Source: an uncultured Oscillospiraceae bacterium (lineage in GTDB: Bacteria; Bacillota; Clostridia; Oscillospirales; Oscillospiraceae). Taken from it: DNA of 6,785 bases. The DNA is taken from assembly GCA_900758315.1 (NCBI GenBank), contig CAAERF010000081.1, positions 1 to 6,785 of the forward strand, read 5' to 3'. Positions 5,348 to 6,785 of this stretch are shown piece by piece (the stretch's first letter is position 1; every line of letters begins with the position of its first letter). A program made the position numbers and the translations under genes. The notes below the pieces were generated by a model, which saw only the letters and a list, made by a program, of their open reading frames with translations, ran no database searches and had not been told where the DNA came from.

Positions 5348-5362
5348 ACCGCCTTGGGCGGT
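5348..5362. repeat. Small hairpin ACCGCC-TTG-GGCGGT
   Basis: A perfect 6-bp stem (5348-5353 with 5357-5362) around a TTG loop, followed by TT at 5363-5364. It is the third hairpin in a row after the main operon. Too weak alone to be a terminator; it may add to the block or belong to the structured region ahead of the replication gene. Confidence 0.45.
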
Positions 5363-5368
5363 TTGGGG

Positions 5369-5380
5369 CTGGTATACCAG
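5369..5380. promoter_or_regulatory. Perfect 12-bp palindrome CTGGTATACCAG
   Basis: The sequence equals its own reverse complement over 12 bases with no spacer. Such sites are usual for dimeric repressors or initiator-binding boxes. Its place between the terminator cluster and the replication gene makes an operator or initiator-binding site plausible. No other copy was noticed in the window. Confidence 0.4.
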
Positions 5381-5397
5381 TAGTAAGTTAAGCACCA

Positions 5398-5411
5398 CGG
5401 CAGAAATGCCG
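5398..5411. repeat. Small hairpin CGGCA-GAAA-TGCCG
   Basis: A perfect 5-bp stem (5398-5402 with 5407-5411) closed by a GAAA loop, a stable GNRA tetraloop if transcribed. It lies directly before the G-rich tract. Confidence 0.4.
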
Positions 5412-5439
5412 GGGAAAGGGGTCAAGGGGGAAACGAGGG
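5411..5439 (+). other. Canonical G-quadruplex motif
   Basis: Four G runs on the plus strand: 5411-5414, 5418-5421, 5426-5430 and 5437-5439, with loops of 3, 4 and 6 bases (AAA, TCAA, AAACGA). This satisfies the usual G3+ N1-7 rule. It lies in the gene-free region before the HUH initiator and overlaps one arm of the long inverted repeat, so the two folds would compete. Confidence 0.6.
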
Positions 5440-5498
5440 CGGCGGGCACTGCCTGACCAACAGCAGGACGGAAAGAGAGCCGCCCGGTGTTTCCCCTT
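5424..5498. repeat. Long interrupted inverted repeat
   Basis: AAGGGGGAAAC (5424-5434) pairs with GTTTCCCCTT (5489-5498) with one bulged G. After a 2/3-base internal loop, GGGCGGC (5437-5443) pairs with GCCGCCC (5479-5485). That is 17 base pairs in all around a 35-base loop (5444-5478). No T tract follows. It could be a structured RNA element or a cruciform in an origin region. Confidence 0.6.
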
Positions 5499-5513
5499 GC
5501 CTGCGGAGCAGAG

Positions 5514-5543
5514 TGTGGTATTCCAGCAAGAAGAAAATAATAC
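5514..5543 (+). promoter_or_regulatory. Weak candidate promoter for the replication gene
   Basis: TAATAC (5538-5543) in an A-rich context is the best -10-like element ahead of the HUH gene. The matching -35 position holds TGTGGT (5514-5519), a poor match, at 18 bases. A promoter is needed here because the upstream operon is terminated, but this particular assignment is tentative. Confidence 0.25.
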
Positions 5544-5548
5544 AGGGG

Positions 5549-5569
5549 TGCGGGGGTGTAGCCCCCGCA
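5549..5569. other. GC-rich hairpin before the HUH gene
   Basis: TGCGGGGG (5549-5556) pairs perfectly with CCCCCGCA (5562-5569) around a TGTAG loop (5557-5561). No T tract follows. It ends 35 bases before the chosen start of the HUH initiator. Rolling-circle initiators nick in or beside such stem-loops, so this is the best nick-site or binding-site candidate in the window; a leader RNA hairpin controlling rep translation is the alternative. Confidence 0.45.
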
Positions 5570-5604
5570 TGGGAAGTAACCACCTTGGGAGAGGGGCAAA
5601 AGAT

Positions 5605-6465
5605 GTGAAGTCGATCTATTACAGAGAGCAAAAGCACATCTGCGGCAAGAGTTACGCCACTGCCCCCTACATGGAGGTTGATCTATACCCCGTGACACCG
5701 AAACAGCACAAAGCAGGCCGCCGTGCCAAGCGCAAGGAGGCAAGCACCCTTGCACAGCAGACCTACAACGACAACAGGGCCAAGCGCTACCATGTGCAGC
5801 TTGTCAATGCCAACTTCGGCAAGGGTGATTTTTCGTGGACAGGAACCTATGACGACGACCACCACCCGGAGCCGGGCGACACGGCCAAGGCTGACCGCGA
5901 TTTGACGAACTACATAAAGCGCTTGTACCGTTGGTGCGATAAGAACGGCGTACAGCGCCCCAAGTGGGTTGCCGCCACAGAGTATTGCACCGTGCAGGAG
6001 GATGGCACAGCCTGCGGGCGGCACCACCACCACGCGATCATACAGCACACCAACGGCCTGACCCGTGATGTGCTGGAACAGCTATGGGCAGACAAGGCCG
6101 GGCAGATTGGCTTTACCCGCTGTGAATACTTGGATGTTGACCACGGCAGCGTTGAAAGCCTTGTGCGGTATATCAGCAAGAACAAGCGGTGCGCCCGGAG
6201 CTGGCGGCAGAGCCGTGGCCTTGAAAAGCCGAAAACACCGCCGCCGAACGATACCAAGTGGAGCCGCAAGAAGCTGGACGAGGCAAGCACCCTGTACATC
6301 GACGATGTGGCGTACTGGGAGCGGAAATACCCCGGCTACACACTAAACCGGGTGGAAACGCGGGTAAGCAATGCCGGGTGGCGGCACACCACCGTGATTA
6401 TGCGCCGGGCGGAGTGCTGGCACGGAACACCGGGGCGCAAGGTCACACCGAGAATGAACAGGTAA
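5605..6465 (+). CDS. HUH rolling-circle replication initiator (REP_ORF2-G2P type)
   Basis: A 286-aa single-strand-nicking initiator. All three rolling-circle motifs are visible: motif 1 FSWTGTYDDDHHPE (76-89), motif 2 GRHHHHAII (138-146), carrying the metal-binding HUH histidines, and motif 3 RYISKNK (188-194), with Y189 as probable nicking tyrosine and a single Tyr followed by Lys192. The start GTG 5605 is chosen because GGGAGAGGGG (5587-5596) is well spaced and the product then begins MKSIYYREQKHICG, as usual in this family. ATG 5569 in the same frame lies inside a hairpin and has no good site. Such proteins start rolling-circle replication of plasmids, single-stranded phages and integrative elements. 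The structured region upstream is the natural place for its target. An alternative is a mobilisation relaxase, but no MOB-type extension is seen. Confidence 0.88.
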   Translation: MKSIYYREQKHICGKSYATAPYMEVDLYPVTPKQHKAGRRAKRKEASTLAQQTYNDNRAKRYHVQLVNANFGKGDFSWTGTYDDDHHPEPGDTAKADRDLTNYIKRLYRWCDKNGVQRPKWVAATEYCTVQEDGTACGRHHHHAIIQHTNGLTRDVLEQLWADKAGQIGFTRCEYLDVDHGSVESLVRYISKNKRCARSWRQSRGLEKPKTPPPNDTKWSRKKLDEASTLYIDDVAYWERKYPGYTLNRVETRVSNAGWRHTTVIMRRAECWHGTPGRKVTPRMNR

Positions 6466-6481
6466 GAAAGGGCATGGGTCT

Positions 6482-6757
6482 ATGCTGCGCATGAAAAAAG
6501 CTATCGTGATTTGCCGGGAGGTCAACAGGCAGACCGGGCAAATTGCCGTGTATGTGGTTCCGATGGAGATTGACGAACACACGGTTGTGCGTTTGAGCCT
6601 GCGGTCAATGTTCAACCCGGAGCTGCGCTATTTCTTTGTGTATGAAGATGTCTACCAAGAACAGAAACAGGAAATCACCGCCATGCTGAAACGCCGGAAT
6701 ATTACCAAGCAGGAAGTTGACAGCGTGTACGGGATTGCAGAAGTTGGGAGGCAATGA
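6482..6757 (+). CDS. Hypothetical 91-aa protein
   Basis: Starts at ATG 6482 with AAAGGG (6467-6472) nine bases upstream; ATG 6491 (MKKAIVIC) would be too far from that site. It lies 16 bases after the HUH gene and so is probably co-transcribed. The N-terminal half has beta-strand character (KKAIVICREV, QIAVYVVPMEI), the middle is aromatic (YFFVYEDVYQ) and the end is helical and charged (QEITAMLKRRNITKQEVDSV). There is no membrane segment or cysteine cluster. I recognise no family. Its place after an initiator might suggest a replication accessory or copy-control protein, which is only positional inference. Confidence 0.65.
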   Translation: MLRMKKAIVICREVNRQTGQIAVYVVPMEIDEHTVVRLSLRSMFNPELRYFFVYEDVYQEQKQEITAMLKRRNITKQEVDSVYGIAEVGRQ

Positions 6758-6759
6758 CT

Positions 6760-6785
6760 ATGGACAACAAGGAACGCTTTATTGA
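6760..6785 (+). CDS. Start of a gene cut by the window end
   Basis: ATG 6760 begins MDNKERFI and runs off the window. GGGAGG (6746-6751) is eight bases upstream, which favours this start over the in-frame ATG 6754 only two bases from the site. ATG 6754 would overlap the previous stop as ATGA. Nothing can be said about the product. Confidence 0.5.

Noticed and set aside
5497..5604. N-terminal extension of the HUH protein from TTG 5497 or ATG 5569
   Set aside because: The extra residues are not family-like, the codons fall in an inverted repeat and a hairpin, and GTG 5605 has a well-spaced GGGAGAGGGG.
5260..5604. Structured gene-free region as the DGR template repeat
   Set aside because: No stretch resembles the VR scaffold (RGG, AGVF or IGGRSA coding blocks) on either strand, and it is not rich in AAC/AAT triplets.
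4973..5755. 260-aa open frame on the minus strand
   Set aside because: It crosses the ASCH gene, both terminator hairpins and the start of the HUH gene, and has no recognisable domain.
1..6785. tRNA, rRNA or CRISPR array
   Set aside because: No cloverleaf, rRNA-like segment or regularly spaced repeat set was found by eye in the short intergenic spaces.

Overview
This window reads as part of a mobile element, either a prophage or phage early/accessory region or an integrative/plasmid-like element, from a fairly GC-rich Firmicutes host. A gut Oscillospiraceae (Faecalibacterium/Subdoligranulum-like) host is my inference. It rests on strong AGGAGG-type ribosome binding sites, GTG starts, dense one-strand packing of small genes with overlapping starts and stops, and families typical of clostridial phages and elements. 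No structural, integrase or lysis gene is visible, so the element class stays open.

Layout: a very strong intrinsic terminator (about 12-61) closes an upstream unit. A compact plus-strand run follows from 94 to 5259. It holds a small IS30-type helix-turn-helix protein, a two-helix membrane protein, an 86-aa unknown, two overlapping solo DNA methyltransferases (a phage Dam-type enzyme and an N4/N6 beta-class enzyme), a double zinc-ribbon protein, a 392-aa formylglycine-generating-enzyme/C-type-lectin-fold protein, a 44-aa membrane peptide, a 221-aa unknown and an ASCH-like phage protein. The run ends in stacked hairpins with a T tract (5265-5345). A gene-free but highly structured stretch (5260-5604) follows. 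It contains a perfect 12-bp palindrome, a canonical G-quadruplex motif, a long inverted repeat and a GC-rich hairpin. It leads into an HUH-type rolling-circle replication initiator (5605-6465), a 91-aa unknown and a gene cut by the window end.

The most notable item is the 392-aa protein. Its last ~40 codons have the architecture of the variable region (VR) of a diversity-generating retroelement (DGR) target: an RGG start, AGVF and NPRS blocks, an IGGRSA end placed at the very C-terminus of a CLec/FGE-like fold, and 33 of 40 codons of NNY form. Just downstream lie short CACTGAAAC repeats and an imperfect hairpin with a GATA loop, where known DGRs carry a target-recognition hairpin. No reverse transcriptase, Avd gene or template repeat is in the window, so mutagenesis would have to be directed from outside it.

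A plausible overall reading is that the methyltransferases shield the element from host restriction, the HTH and zinc-ribbon proteins act in regulation or DNA transactions, the CLec protein is a diversified binding protein, and the HUH protein together with the structured region is a replication or mobilisation module. These linked roles are inference from family membership and order.
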